From positions 1-60,742 of the forward strand of contig CAZMNO010000020.1 in NCBI GenBank assembly GCA_964567685.1: DNA of 60,742 nucleotides. The letters run 5' to 3'. The notes beneath the pieces were generated by a model. That model was not told the DNA's origin. It saw nothing but the letters and a program-made list of their open reading frames with translations, and ran no database searches. This DNA comes from UBA5972 sp964567685 (GTDB lineage: Bacteria; Pseudomonadota; Alphaproteobacteria; Rhodobacterales; Rhodobacteraceae). Position numbers and translations under genes: made by a program. Shown in pieces: positions 8,607 through 17,114 of the stretch. How positions within the stretch are numbered: position 1 is the first letter of the stretch; each line of letters begins with the position of its first letter.

Positions 8607-9293
8607 ATGGCTGTATATGGACTGACCAGAGTGTCCACCTTGGATCAAGCCGAAGGCACGTCGCTAGACGAACAGGAGAGGAAGATTGAGGCAATCGCCA
8701 CGGTCGCTGGTCTGTCCGTAGACCGCATCTTTACTGACGCCGGAATCTCCGGCTCTGTCCCACTGTCCGAACGTCCAGCAGGCGGAGAACTGGTTGCACT
8801 CCTGCAACCGGGTGACACCGTGGTCTGCAACAAGATCGACCGACTATTCAGATCGGCAGCCGACGCTCTGACCACCGTCAAGGAATGGCAGGAAAGCGGT
8901 ATTGATTTAATCGTCGTCGCATTCGGGGCCGATCCGGTCACGGCGAATGGAACTTCCAAGCTGATGATGGGCATTCTGTCCATGGTCGCAGAATTCGAAC
9001 GCGATCTGATCCGCGAACGTATGGACGATGGCCGTGCCGCTAAGAAAGCCAAGGGAGGTCATATCGGCGGCTCTGCACCCTTCGGTTACCGGAAGTTAGG
9101 AGAAGGGCGCGGAGCGATGCTAGAACCGGTACAAGCGGAACAACGTGCGATTGACCGCATGGTTGTGCTCAAAGCCAAAGGGGCCAGCCTTCGTAGGATA
9201 GCGGATGTCATCAAAAGCGAATTCGGTGTCAAAGTCTCACACGTCGCGGTCAAGAATGCACTGTTGCGCCGGAGCGAACAGCATATTAGTTGA
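8607..9293 (+). CDS. serine recombinase (resolvase/invertase type)
   Basis: This 228-aa small serine recombinase is probably a resolvase, invertase or multimer-resolution enzyme. The N-terminal catalytic domain shows GLTRVSTLDQ with Ser10 as nucleophile, CNKIDRLFRS, and an EFERDLIRERM helix. A C-terminal helix-turn-helix lies near RRIADVIKSEF. The ATG at 8607 is preferred over 8595 because GGAGG (8597-8601) sits 5 bases before it. The length excludes the large serine integrases. The palindrome at 8445-8485 upstream may be its target or operator. It is a second recombinase in addition to the tyrosine integrase. Confidence 0.93.
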   Translation: MAVYGLTRVSTLDQAEGTSLDEQERKIEAIATVAGLSVDRIFTDAGISGSVPLSERPAGGELVALLQPGDTVVCNKIDRLFRSAADALTTVKEWQESGIDLIVVAFGADPVTANGTSKLMMGILSMVAEFERDLIRERMDDGRAAKKAKGGHIGGSAPFGYRKLGEGRGAMLEPVQAEQRAIDRMVVLKAKGASLRRIADVIKSEFGVKVSHVAVKNALLRRSEQHIS

Positions 9294-9853
9294 GTGCCTG
9301 AGTTGCCCGCCACGCAGGCCTGTACCGGCTTGATTGCACCAAACTGAACACTACCACACCGCCAACCGTCCGGCCCGCTACGCGGGCACATGGCGTGATT
9401 ACACACGCATGTTGTTGTACGCCCAACCAAAGCGCCATACCTGTCTAGCTGGTGAGCAAAACGAGCTTCGACATTGAAGGGTGACAATGTTGTACTCGCC
9501 CGCGTAGCGGGCGGGATGCTGGCAGACCGTCAAAGAGTCATTTGCCTATGCACGTGCCCAGCCCAACAGGTCGTCACGCGCGTTGCACCAAACGGAAGAC
9601 CTGACCAAGCAGTTGACAGAAGAAAGAGCACGACAGCGCCGGATCGTCTCGAAAATTCTCGACGGGGCTCCATTCGGGGGTATTACCAGCCCCCCAATGT
9701 CCGTGACAGTTGGCGTTACCACCAACCGTGCCGAATTGTGAACACGTTACTGGGGACCCGCTGCGCAAATCCCAGTTCCCCGGCACTCCTTATCACCGGT
9801 TTTCTGCGGACGAAAACCGGAGCCGTTGTTAACCACGCTGCCGGAACGGAAAG
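9294..9853. other. 560-bp gap, palindromes only
   Basis: No supported gene. Two 15-bp palindromes occur in opposite loop orientation: GCCCGCTACGCGGGC (9373-9387) and GCCCGCGTAGCGGGC (9498-9512). Both match the palindrome inside the primase gene at 5414-5428. Nothing else was recognised. Confidence 0.5.
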
Positions 9854-9991
9854 TCAGAACACAGTGTTGCACGCGTACAGGAGCCCGATAAGAAATACCA
9901 ACTGAACCAGCTGAGCCGCGAATTTCATGGGAAAGCCCATAAGCGCGAGAACTGCAAATACGACAAGCAAAACGACCGCTATCGCAATCAT
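9854..9991 (-). CDS. small membrane protein
   Basis: A 45-aa hydrophobic protein beginning MIAIAVVLLVVFAVLALMG, with two probable transmembrane helices separated by FPMKFAAQ. An AAAGGTGG ribosome site lies 4 bases before this ATG, which decides it over an upstream in-frame start. It lies 35 bp downstream of a small lipoprotein gene on the same strand, so the two may form an envelope-associated pair. The family is unknown; it could be a phage-like inner-membrane or superinfection-type peptide, but nothing in the sequence proves that. Confidence 0.65.
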   Translation of the reverse strand: MIAIAVVLLVVFAVLALMGFPMKFAAQLVQLVFLIGLLYACNTVF

Positions 9992-10026
9992 GAAACCACC
10001 TTTCAAAATGCCGAGCGCACTGCCCG

Positions 10027-10275
10027 CTAAACACAAAGGAACAGATGCTGAATGTTCAGATCATGGACATAGGTTGTGGAGGCGTATTGCGCCCGTTTCC
10101 CGACCTGCCCGCAAATACCCTGTGCTTCAATCTCTGCCGCCTGCCTGTCCTGTTCCTGCGGAGTCGAAGTGCGGATGGTGACGCTATGTCCGTTAAACGC
10201 CACCGTGGCGGGCGGTGCGCATCCCGCTAATGCTGCGACGACAACTAAAGTTGCTGCAAGGATTGGTTTCTTCAT
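10027..10275 (-). CDS. small lipoprotein
   Basis: An 82-aa predicted lipoprotein with the signal peptide MKKPILAATLVVVAALAGC, lipobox LAGC and acylated Cys19. The mature part is about 64 residues, hydrophilic, with two further Cys. The ATG at 10275 follows GAGGCGCAAT and is preferred over an in-frame ATG four codons upstream. It is divergent from the XRE regulator at 10369, so the 93-bp gap between them probably contains a shared control region. The function is not recognised. Confidence 0.75.
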   Translation of the reverse strand: MKKPILAATLVVVAALAGCAPPATVAFNGHSVTIRTSTPQEQDRQAAEIEAQGICGQVGKRAQYASTTYVHDLNIQHLFLCV

Positions 10276-10368
10276 ATTGCGCCTCAAACTCGAATCACTA
10301 CATTATGTTCTTATATAACTACGATACGTTCGTGGCTAATTTGTGTCTATCATGAACAATCTGTTCCG

Positions 10369-10713
10369 ATGGACATTCTGGCAAAACGACTCAAGGAACA
10401 GGCGAAACTGCTCGGCATCTCAAATGCGGAAGCGGCCCGGCGCATAGACTTGGATGAACGACGCTACGCACATTACACGACTGGGCGACGCGAGCCCGAT
10501 TTAGCAACTCTGGTTAGGATTGCCGAACGGCTAGGCACCACGCCGAATGCGTTGCTAGGTGTCGAAGAGAAGTATGTTGATGACGAAGCGACCAATAATC
10601 TGATCAATCGTTTTGTTTGGGCTGCATCGCACATGTTGGCGGAAGAACTGGAACTTTGTGTGGTTCAGTCTGAGGCAGTCGCGGCGCGAAAGTCCGTGGC
10701 GAAGGGAAGCTAA
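10369..10713 (+). CDS. XRE-family helix-turn-helix regulator
   Basis: A 114-aa repressor-like protein. Residues 1-65 form a classic Cro/CI helix-turn-helix (LAKRLKEQAKLLGISNAEAARRIDL, quoted here as two pieces: LAKRLKEQAKLLGIS and NAEAARRIDL, then GRREPDLATLVRIAERL). The C-terminal half is a short helical tail, probably for dimerisation. It is divergent from the lipoprotein/membrane gene pair and the only clear transcription factor in the element, so it is the best candidate for the element's lysogeny-type switch. No peptidase or sensory domain is present. Confidence 0.9.
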   Translation: MDILAKRLKEQAKLLGISNAEAARRIDLDERRYAHYTTGRREPDLATLVRIAERLGTTPNALLGVEEKYVDDEATNNLINRFVWAASHMLAEELELCVVQSEAVAARKSVAKGS

Positions 10714-10946
10714 GAAATCAAAACGTATGTGGCCGAAAAACTACCTCATCTTGCCACTCAATACAGAACAAAAGCCACGTCAGCCGAGTCGCGAAATGTG
10801 CAGTTTGTTGCCAAACGCGGCACGGCTGGTTCGGAAACTATTGCTGAAACCCACGACGCAAGCCGAATAGCGAACCGAAGCGTCCCTGCAATGCCGTTTG
10901 AGCTGTATTGAAATAGCAGTTCAATAGACATTTTGAGCATTCCGAA

Positions 10947-10980
10947 GCACTGGTTTTTCTGTCAGTGCTAACTATTTTTC
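10947..10980. terminator. bidirectional hairpin between XRE gene and cupredoxin gene
   Basis: AGCACTG (10947-10953) pairs with CAGTGCT (10964-10970) around a 10-base loop. On the plus strand AACTATTTTT follows. On the minus strand the stem lies directly after the stop of the cupredoxin gene, the end of the iron operon. Its location between convergent units supports a terminator role. Confidence 0.5.
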
Positions 10981-11469
10981 CCTCATCTTCATTTCGGTTT
11001 TAAGCGTTTCTAAGAGTTCACCAAAAACTCGTTCACCACGGTCGTTCAGTCGTGACAGGTCGATCTGTTCAAGATTCGGCTCGGGGCTCCCGACAACGAC
11101 CAGTGCAAACATCCCGTGCCTAGCGTGCACCTTGCAGCGAAAACCGTAGATGCCGGGGGATGTCAACTCTACGTCAAGACTGGCCTGATTTGAAATATCT
11201 ACGCCTTCCACGCCATCGGGCCAGATGCCTTCCACGCTTTTCACCGTGTGGTTGCCGGTCGTATTGACGAACCGAACCGAGTCGCCGGGTTCGATCCACA
11301 GGTAGTTTGGAACAAACCGGTAGAAATCTTCGGGCGTCAGGGCCGACATATCCATGATCTGGTCGATTTCGTGGACGTCGCCCGCCGTTGCTATCTGCGG
11401 TGCACAAGCGGCAAGCGCAATTGAAAGAAGCGCGGAAGCGATACTGTTACTATTACGTTGCGACCTCAT
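10972..11469 (-). CDS. pseudoazurin-like type I copper protein, exported
   Basis: A 165-aa cupredoxin, a periplasmic or lipid-anchored electron carrier. The signal peptide contains LAAC (Cys22), a possible lipobox, and also ATAG-D, a possible signal peptidase I site. All four type I copper ligands of the pseudoazurin pattern are present: His74 (GNHTVKS), Cys112, His115 and Met120 (CKVHARHGM). The stretch MDMSALTPEDFYRF replaces the usual short N-terminal strand region, so it is a divergent member. It is last in the iron operon, 31 bp after the DUF1513 gene. In EfeO a cupredoxin domain is fused to an imelysin domain; here the two are separate proteins. Copper versus iron binding is not decided by sequence. 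Confidence 0.88.
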   Translation of the reverse strand: MRSQRNSNSIASALLSIALAACAPQIATAGDVHEIDQIMDMSALTPEDFYRFVPNYLWIEPGDSVRFVNTTGNHTVKSVEGIWPDGVEGVDISNQASLDVELTSPGIYGFRCKVHARHGMFALVVVGSPEPNLEQIDLSRLNDRGERVFGELLETLKTEMKMREK

Positions 11470-11500
11470 TAGAAGGCCCTCCTTTAGTCGTCGATCCCGG

Positions 11501-12589
11501 TCAGGCTACATGACCAAGATATACAAGGTGATTATCCCAGCTCAGCCCATGGTTGGCTATCACGCTAAGTCGGTTGCGGTTCAGAGTGGACAGATCGCCC
11601 GCCCCGTTGGTTGCAAAGAACCCGCCCGGGCCTTGGCGGACACCACATACGTCGACCGAAGCAAACCGCGACACCATTTTCCGCGATCCGGCGTCGTAGA
11701 CCTGAACGTGGCTACCTCGGGGGGATGTAATGGCAACAAGGCCACCCTTTGCCGAGAACGCGACGCTCCCCACATACCCCCGCAATCCCGTCAGGTCCGG
11801 TTCCGAAAATTCGGCCAACTCCGGCTGATGTCCCAATTTGTGAAACCCAAGGAGCGGTGGTGCGTCGGGCAGCTCTCCCTGCCACTGCAAAGCAAAGGCA
11901 ACCAATCCGTCTGGGCGCACCGACAAATGCCGGATGGAATTCAAGCGCATTCGGCTGCCCAAAAAGACCTGATCTTTCAATTCGCCGCCACTACCAAGGT
12001 AGCTGAGATTTGGCTTCATCGTGGCGAGGTTCAACTTTGTGCGACCGCTGTCGGGATGCGTTTCGATGCCGCCGTTGGCCACGACGAGCGTATCGCCGTC
12101 AGGCATCAGCGCCAGTTCGTGTGGTCCGGTCCCGCCCGAGGAAAACTCTCCCACGCGGCGATAATTCCGGGTTGCATCCCACACTCCGATTATTCCGGAA
12201 CCGGCCTCATAATCATTCTCTGTAGTGTACAGGAAATTTCCATCAGTTGAGTATGTGCCGTGCCCGTAAAAATGCCGCCCCTCTGGCGCTTCAAAAGCGG
12301 ACAGAACCTGTCCGGTGACACAATCGAGAACCGATGCGAAACGCCCGGGTCTGCGTGCGAATGCCACGACCTCGGCTCTGTCTGGATGGGCCGCCGCCGC
12401 GTGTCCGCGCCCGGGCAACGGAAGCTGAAAGACGATTTCCCCCGAAATTGTTAACCCGGCCAAAATATATTTGCCGTCCGGCAGGCGGGCAGCGGAAAGG
12501 TAGTCGGGCGATCCGGCGTCTGCCCAGCTTACAGCCGGGGCCAGCCCAGCAGCGGCCAATCCTGCCAGAAATGATCTGCGCGTCGTCAT
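11501..12589 (-). CDS. DUF1513 beta-propeller protein, Tat-exported
   Basis: A 362-aa protein with a Tat signal (RRSFLAGLAAAGLAPAVS, twin Arg at 4-5), so it is probably folded or cofactor-loaded before export to the periplasm. The rest has repeated strand-rich blades (TISGEIVFQLPLPGRGH, FYGHGTYSTDGNFLYTTEN, GPHELALMPDGDTLVVANG) typical of the DUF1513 seven-bladed-propeller family. That family is known from genome context to accompany imelysins and DUF1111 di-heme proteins. The exact role is unknown; it may be a scaffold or redox partner for iron handling. The start abuts the stop of the upstream imelysin gene with no gap. Confidence 0.9.
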   Translation of the reverse strand: MTTRRSFLAGLAAAGLAPAVSWADAGSPDYLSAARLPDGKYILAGLTISGEIVFQLPLPGRGHAAAAHPDRAEVVAFARRPGRFASVLDCVTGQVLSAFEAPEGRHFYGHGTYSTDGNFLYTTENDYEAGSGIIGVWDATRNYRRVGEFSSGGTGPHELALMPDGDTLVVANGGIETHPDSGRTKLNLATMKPNLSYLGSGGELKDQVFLGSRMRLNSIRHLSVRPDGLVAFALQWQGELPDAPPLLGFHKLGHQPELAEFSEPDLTGLRGYVGSVAFSAKGGLVAITSPRGSHVQVYDAGSRKMVSRFASVDVCGVRQGPGGFFATNGAGDLSTLNRNRLSVIANHGLSWDNHLVYLGHVA

Positions 12590-13603
12590 CTAGTCGCCAT
12601 CCAATGCGTTGAACCCTGCCGCAACACCGAGCGCCGGACCCAGTTCCGCAACGGCAATTTCCCGGACCCGGTCAATATTCTGCTGAAGGACTTCCACCCG
12701 AAAACGGCCTTGAGAATCGGCAACTCCGGCAAGGACCGGATCGTCCAGATCGGCAATCTTGGCTTGAGAACGCGCGAACGCGTTGGACAAAGCAACAGCG
12801 ACTTCTGGTTTAGCTTCCGCCAGCAACAAGGCAAGCTCTTCCAAGGCGTTTAGCGACAGTTGCACGTGGTGCAGCGAACGCCCCGACCGGCGCGCTTCCG
12901 CCCTGAGAGGGCGGGGTCTGTCAAACGTGCCCAGAGGACGGCCCAACCGCGTGTCAGATGTGAATTGCAGCCCGGTTAACAAGGCTTTGAACAGTTCCTG
13001 AACGGCCTCATCTTCGGTTTTGTACCGCGCCGCTGGGTCCGGGTTTTGCAGCACCTCCGCATACCCTTCCTGCCAATCCGTCAATATTGCATCGGCGTTC
13101 ATGTGGATGTCAGTTGCGAGAGCCTTGATAAGTGCGCAACGATAGTCGGGGGCACCGGCATTCGAAAGAGCTTCATCGTATAGTAAAAACTCCAGCGCGA
13201 AGAACCCTCGCGCAGCAATGGACACACTTGCGAAATCAGCCGGGGAATTCACGGAAGGGTCTTCCGAGCGTATCAGCTCCATGAGTTTTTTTGGCGTGAA
13301 CCCTTTGCTGTCAGGCCAAAAGGCAATGGCGAAGGCCCGATCATCAATTTCGGTTGGTCCAAAACGCAAATGGCTTACTTTCAGCCAAGCATCGAACGCA
13401 TCGTGATAAGCCAACCTGAAACTTTCGGTCATGGTGCGGCAATCCGACAATGCAGCACGTTTTAAAGCCTCACTTGCCTGCGCAAATGACAAAAAACCCG
13501 GCAGGATATGCTCTGAAACCACCGTTGAAACCAACTCCCCGGGGCCTTCGGCCTTCGACGTGCCCGGAAGGGCAAGAGCAAAAACAATCAATAGCCAGCG
13601 CAT
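12590..13603 (-). CDS. imelysin-family protein, degenerate motif
   Basis: A 337-aa exported imelysin (M75 family) protein with a signal peptide ending near GTSKA-EG. It has the two-lobed helical imelysin pattern. The family's GxHxxE signature, linked to metal binding, here reads GFFALE (133-138), with Phe where the His should be. The other imelysin of this operon keeps the His. It is therefore either a non-metal-binding paralogue or uses other ligands. It lies 3 bp after the DUF1111 gene and directly before the DUF1513 gene, so it is tightly co-translated. Family members are tied to periplasmic iron uptake; protease activity is not expected. Confidence 0.9.
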   Translation of the reverse strand: MRWLLIVFALALPGTSKAEGPGELVSTVVSEHILPGFLSFAQASEALKRAALSDCRTMTESFRLAYHDAFDAWLKVSHLRFGPTEIDDRAFAIAFWPDSKGFTPKKLMELIRSEDPSVNSPADFASVSIAARGFFALEFLLYDEALSNAGAPDYRCALIKALATDIHMNADAILTDWQEGYAEVLQNPDPAARYKTEDEAVQELFKALLTGLQFTSDTRLGRPLGTFDRPRPLRAEARRSGRSLHHVQLSLNALEELALLLAEAKPEVAVALSNAFARSQAKIADLDDPVLAGVADSQGRFRVEVLQQNIDRVREIAVAELGPALGVAAGFNALDGD

Positions 13604-13606
13604 GGG

Positions 13607-15127
13607 TTACAAACTCTCCAGAAAGCGGATCAACGCGTCGCGGTCGGCTTTTGGCATGTCGACCACTGCCTGCTTCATACTCTCTGCTTCGCCGCCATGC
13701 CAGAGCACAGCCTCAAGCAAAGAGCGCGCCCGACCGTCATGCAAAAAATAGGTGTGACCGGACACGCGTTCAGTCAGCCCGATCCCCCAAAGCGGTGGGG
13801 TGCGCCATTCCAATCCGGTGGCCCGCGCTTCGGGCCTGTTGTCCGCAAGGCCTTCGCCCATATCATGCAGCAGCATATCGGAATAGGGCCAGATCAACTG
13901 GAAACTCTGCTCGGGTCTGTCCTCAAGCCGGTGGGTCACGAAGGATGGTGTATGACAGGCGGTGCAGCCTATGGTGTAAAACACCTCTTTGCCGCGCAGA
14001 ACTTCGGGCGCATCCACATCCCGCCGGGCAGGAACGCCAAGATTTCGGCTATAGAAGGTCACAAGGTCTAGCCCAACCATGTCAATCTCATGGATGCGTT
14101 CATCGCCCGCACCATGCGGTGCGTCAAGGCACGCGGTCTGCGCATCAGTGCATTCGCCTTGCGGGGTGGAAAATAGCGGATTGGATATGCCGATATCGCC
14201 TGCAAAGGCTCCGGCAGATTGGTGTTTCACTGTGGGTGCCCCCGCCTTCAGGCCAAAGCGTCCCAACATCGGCTGGTCAAACTCCACTGACCAAACAATG
14301 TTCGGCCTGCCGGAAATACCGTTTCCATCAGCGTCGTCCGGGTCGGCCTGTACCAGAATAGCCTCAACTGGAATGGCTTCCAGTAGCCCAAGCCCGATCA
14401 TCTGGGGGGCCACGCGAGGGCTTAGCATGGAATCGGGATGCATAGGGCCGTATCCGAGTTCTGCGGCGGTATAGGTTGGCGCACGCAGATAGGCCGCTTC
14501 TCCCTCGGAAAGCGGCACTTCAATTTCGTCGTAGTCGATTTCCAACCTGTACTCGGCGGCATGCCCGGGCAGGCTGAAATCCTGAAGCTGGGAGCCATAG
14601 ACAGGCTCGGGGAGCGTTGCAATATAGCCTTCGATTTCAGCAATGGCGTCGTCTGGCGTTCCGGGGACGGAAACTCTCAGGAACATGGAAATAGAGTTGT
14701 CATCCTTCCCTTCGGGTGGATGCCCGCGACCGTCCTTCACGTGGCAGCGCTGGCAGGACCGCGCATTGTAGATCGGGCCGAGGCCGTCTGACGCCAGTGT
14801 TGACGAGGGCGAAGATACCCACAGCTTGCGGAACAGCCCGTTGCCGACTTTAAAGTTTAGTTCACCTTCGAAATCAATATTGGCAGAGGGGTCAGAAAAA
14901 GCACTGGCGTCGTTGCGCACCCGCACGGTCGCGGCCCCGGCTGACATTTCCTCAAACGGCTGCACGCTTGTAAAATCATCGGTAATAGCAGTAGCAATCG
15001 CGATGCGGGCACTCTCGTCTTCCGTACGCGGCAGGAAATGAAGATGAACGTCCTCCAATTGCTGCGCGAAGGCAGGTGACAACAGCATTCCGAAAAGGGC
15101 GGTGGCGAGTAGCGTTTTGGTTTTCAT
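13607..15127 (-). CDS. di-heme c-type oxidoreductase, DUF1111 family
   Basis: A 506-aa periplasmic protein with signal peptide MKTKTLLATALFGMLLSPAFA. Two c-type heme motifs are present, CQRCH (125-129) and CTACH (388-392), as in the DUF1111/DHOR (di-heme oxidoreductase) family related to di-heme peroxidases. Family members occur beside imelysins and DUF1513 proteins. By analogy with EfeB, a heme peroxidase, it may oxidise or reduce iron or heme during uptake, passing electrons to the cupredoxin encoded downstream; that is inference. The length is normal and both hemes are intact. It is 67 bp downstream of the first imelysin gene, with a strong hairpin in the gap. Confidence 0.93.
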   Translation of the reverse strand: MKTKTLLATALFGMLLSPAFAQQLEDVHLHFLPRTEDESARIAIATAITDDFTSVQPFEEMSAGAATVRVRNDASAFSDPSANIDFEGELNFKVGNGLFRKLWVSSPSSTLASDGLGPIYNARSCQRCHVKDGRGHPPEGKDDNSISMFLRVSVPGTPDDAIAEIEGYIATLPEPVYGSQLQDFSLPGHAAEYRLEIDYDEIEVPLSEGEAAYLRAPTYTAAELGYGPMHPDSMLSPRVAPQMIGLGLLEAIPVEAILVQADPDDADGNGISGRPNIVWSVEFDQPMLGRFGLKAGAPTVKHQSAGAFAGDIGISNPLFSTPQGECTDAQTACLDAPHGAGDERIHEIDMVGLDLVTFYSRNLGVPARRDVDAPEVLRGKEVFYTIGCTACHTPSFVTHRLEDRPEQSFQLIWPYSDMLLHDMGEGLADNRPEARATGLEWRTPPLWGIGLTERVSGHTYFLHDGRARSLLEAVLWHGGEAESMKQAVVDMPKADRDALIRFLESL

Positions 15128-15148
15128 AGCAGACAGGGCTCAAAAGTG

Positions 15149-15177
15149 GCGGCTCCCGGCAAATTGCCGGGAGCCGC
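15149..15177 (-). other. intercistronic hairpin, 14-bp GC-rich stem
   Basis: GCGGCTCCCGGCAA (15149-15162) is the exact reverse complement of 15164-15177, with one central base. It sits between the imelysin stop (15195) and the DUF1111 start (15127). On the minus strand it is followed by CCACTTTTG, a poor T-run, so it is more likely a partial terminator or 3'-end stabiliser that raises imelysin expression over the downstream genes. Confidence 0.7.
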
Positions 15178-15194
15178 ACGTTGGTCGTTTTGTG

Positions 15195-16466
15195 TTACTC
15201 GAATACGGCGTTTGGGTTGTCCAGACTGTCCGATCCTTCGAACTCGACCTGATCCAGTTTCAGAGCTGCAACAATCCGCTCGATGGTTTGGGTCTGGTCG
15301 ATCAGGCCGTTGACACCGCCCATGATCAGCGCCTCGCCTCCTTCGTTGCCGCGCTCCAGCATCTGATCATAGGCAAAGCCCGCCTCGGAGGCTGTTTTGA
15401 TGCGACCCAGTGCCTGCATTGTGGCTGAAAGCTTGACGCGCATCTCAGTGTCCAGAGCGGGATCAACCGCCGATACGAGATCAGCAAGCGATGCGCCGGA
15501 AACCAACGACCCGTCCGCACGAACATATTCGCCCAAGTAAACATTCTGGATGCCAAGACCGTCGTAATAGTGGCTGTTGTGGGTATTGTCCGAGAAGCAA
15601 TCATGCTCTTCTTCAGGGTCGTTCAACATCAGGCCAAGGCGCATCCGCTCACCAGCCTGTTCGCCATAGGACAGCGACCCCATGCCGGTCAGAATTGCCA
15701 CGACGCCTGTGTTTTCTTCGGCAAGTAGCGTCGCCCGGGCTTCGCCGCCATTCTCCCACTGGCCTGCCATCCATTCAAGGTCAGACACCAAAAGGTCAGT
15801 CGCCGCTTTCAGGTACTCACCACGGCGATCACAGTTGTTGTTGGTGCAGTCGTCACCCTGCGCATAGTCGGTCCACGGCCTGTTGCCAGCGCCGGGATTG
15901 TGACCATTGTTATCCTGCCCCCAAAGCAAGAACTCGATGGCGTGATAACCCGTTGCGACATTCGCTTCGATGCCGTCCGCTTCATGCAGTGTTTCTGCCA
16001 GAAATTGCGGGGTGATGTCACTTGCTTCGATGGTGTTGCCGGAGATGGTAAAACTGGAGTTGGCAATAACATTCAGAATGGCCAATTCGTTTTCATCGGA
16101 CGGCCCGCCATAGGCGTCGCCAACATAGTCGATCAGACCTTCGTCAAGCGGCCACGCATTTACCTTTCCCTCCCAGTCATCGACGATGGCATTGCCAAAA
16201 CGATAGACCTCGGTCTGCTGATAAGGCACCCGTGCAGAAATCCATGCCGCTTTCGCCGCTTCCAGAGCGTCCGCCGATGGGTTGGTCAGGAGAGTTTCCA
16301 CCGCCGCCTGAAGCCGCTCAGCCGTGATAAGGCTGTCGGTGAACTTCGCCTCCGCGATATCGGCGTAGTTGTCGAGCACTGCCGATTTGCTGACATTTCC
16401 GTCCGCCATAGCTGCTGCGCCAAAGCCGAGGGCCAAAGCACTCGTTGCAAGGGTTAGGTTTTTCAT
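15195..16466 (-). CDS. irpA: imelysin / iron-regulated protein A-like
   Basis: A 423-aa exported imelysin-type protein (M75 family, IrpA-like), the expected periplasmic iron-binding component. The signal peptide is MKNLTLATSALALGFGAAAMA. The family's GxHxxE motif is intact as GYHAIE (173-178) within GYHAIEFLLWGQD, and the paired helical repeat is complete. Cyanobacterial IrpA is iron-repressed and needed for growth under iron limitation. It lies 16 bp after the Cys/His-rich 155-aa gene. The hairpin behind it may set it at a higher level than the redox genes. The family assignment is secure; the ligand bound is inferred. Confidence 0.93.
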   Translation of the reverse strand: MKNLTLATSALALGFGAAAMADGNVSKSAVLDNYADIAEAKFTDSLITAERLQAAVETLLTNPSADALEAAKAAWISARVPYQQTEVYRFGNAIVDDWEGKVNAWPLDEGLIDYVGDAYGGPSDENELAILNVIANSSFTISGNTIEASDITPQFLAETLHEADGIEANVATGYHAIEFLLWGQDNNGHNPGAGNRPWTDYAQGDDCTNNNCDRRGEYLKAATDLLVSDLEWMAGQWENGGEARATLLAEENTGVVAILTGMGSLSYGEQAGERMRLGLMLNDPEEEHDCFSDNTHNSHYYDGLGIQNVYLGEYVRADGSLVSGASLADLVSAVDPALDTEMRVKLSATMQALGRIKTASEAGFAYDQMLERGNEGGEALIMGGVNGLIDQTQTIERIVAALKLDQVEFEGSDSLDNPNAVFE

Positions 16467-16482
16467 TGGGTACTGTCCTCTT

Positions 16483-16950
16483 TCAATGAAGTGTTGTTGG
16501 GTTGTTGGAGTGCCGCCCGGCCTTGATGGCCATGCGACGCAGAGCTAGACCGACTTCTTGCGCCAGCCCTACAAGACATGGCGCAATATCGGGCCGAACG
16601 ATTGTTGTGGCGATCAGCAGGGCATCTTCGTGCTCGCCTTCGCTGGCGTAACCAACGAAGTTGGCGAAACAGGATTCATCAGCTCCAAGGCATTCGCACG
16701 TCACATGATGCCGCATTAGGGGACGACGCCCGTAGCGCGCGCAAAGGTCACAAAGCGTTTCGAAGGATTTCAGAGCCTCTCGCCCTTGCTGTGATCCCAG
16801 AGCGGTCGCAAAGTCGTTCCAGACCTGAATCTGCGCATCTGGCCCATCGCACCACATTCGAAGGTACAGGACCGCTCCGGCCTCAACCGGCCCAAGCTCC
16901 GTAACGAAGCCAACCGGCGCGCCGCCACGATGTGGAGTGATGGCGTTCAT
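16483..16950 (-). CDS. Cys/His-rich hypothetical protein of iron operon
   Basis: A 155-aa cytoplasmic-looking protein with no signal peptide and no recognised domain. It has a dense run of possible metal ligands: Cys67 and Cys70 (CDLC), His81-His82, Cys85 and Cys87 (CEC), Cys94 and Cys125. The start overlaps the hemP stop as ATGA, so it is translated from the same message. Linkage to hemP and imelysin suggests a role in iron or heme sensing or trafficking. That is context-based inference only. Confidence 0.8.
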   Translation of the reverse strand: MNAITPHRGGAPVGFVTELGPVEAGAVLYLRMWCDGPDAQIQVWNDFATALGSQQGREALKSFETLCDLCARYGRRPLMRHHVTCECLGADESCFANFVGYASEGEHEDALLIATTIVRPDIAPCLVGLAQEVGLALRRMAIKAGRHSNNPTTLH

Positions 16951-17114
16951 TTGGTCAGTATCAGCTTGCCCGCACGGGTGATCCGCAGCGTGTAAAACTG
17001 ATCCTCAAGTTTAATACGGGCGAGGTCACCGCCTTTGGTCAGGTCGGTCGCCTCATAAAGCGGAAGAGTTTCCTCCGGGCGGTTTATGGCCTCGTCGGCA
17101 GCGCTCACGATCAT
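16947..17114 (-). CDS. hemP: hemin uptake protein HemP
   Basis: A 55-aa protein ending FYTLRITRAGKLILTK, the diagnostic C-terminus of the HemP/HmuP family (usual length 40-70 aa). HemP proteins are small cytoplasmic factors tied to heme-receptor expression under iron limitation. The ATG at 17114 shares one base with the upstream stop (TGATG) and is chosen for that coupling; an in-frame ATG at 17126 is the alternative. Its stop overlaps the next start. No TonB heme receptor lies in the window, so it may act on a chromosomal target elsewhere. Confidence 0.9.
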   Translation of the reverse strand: MIVSAADEAINRPEETLPLYEATDLTKGGDLARIKLEDQFYTLRITRAGKLILTK

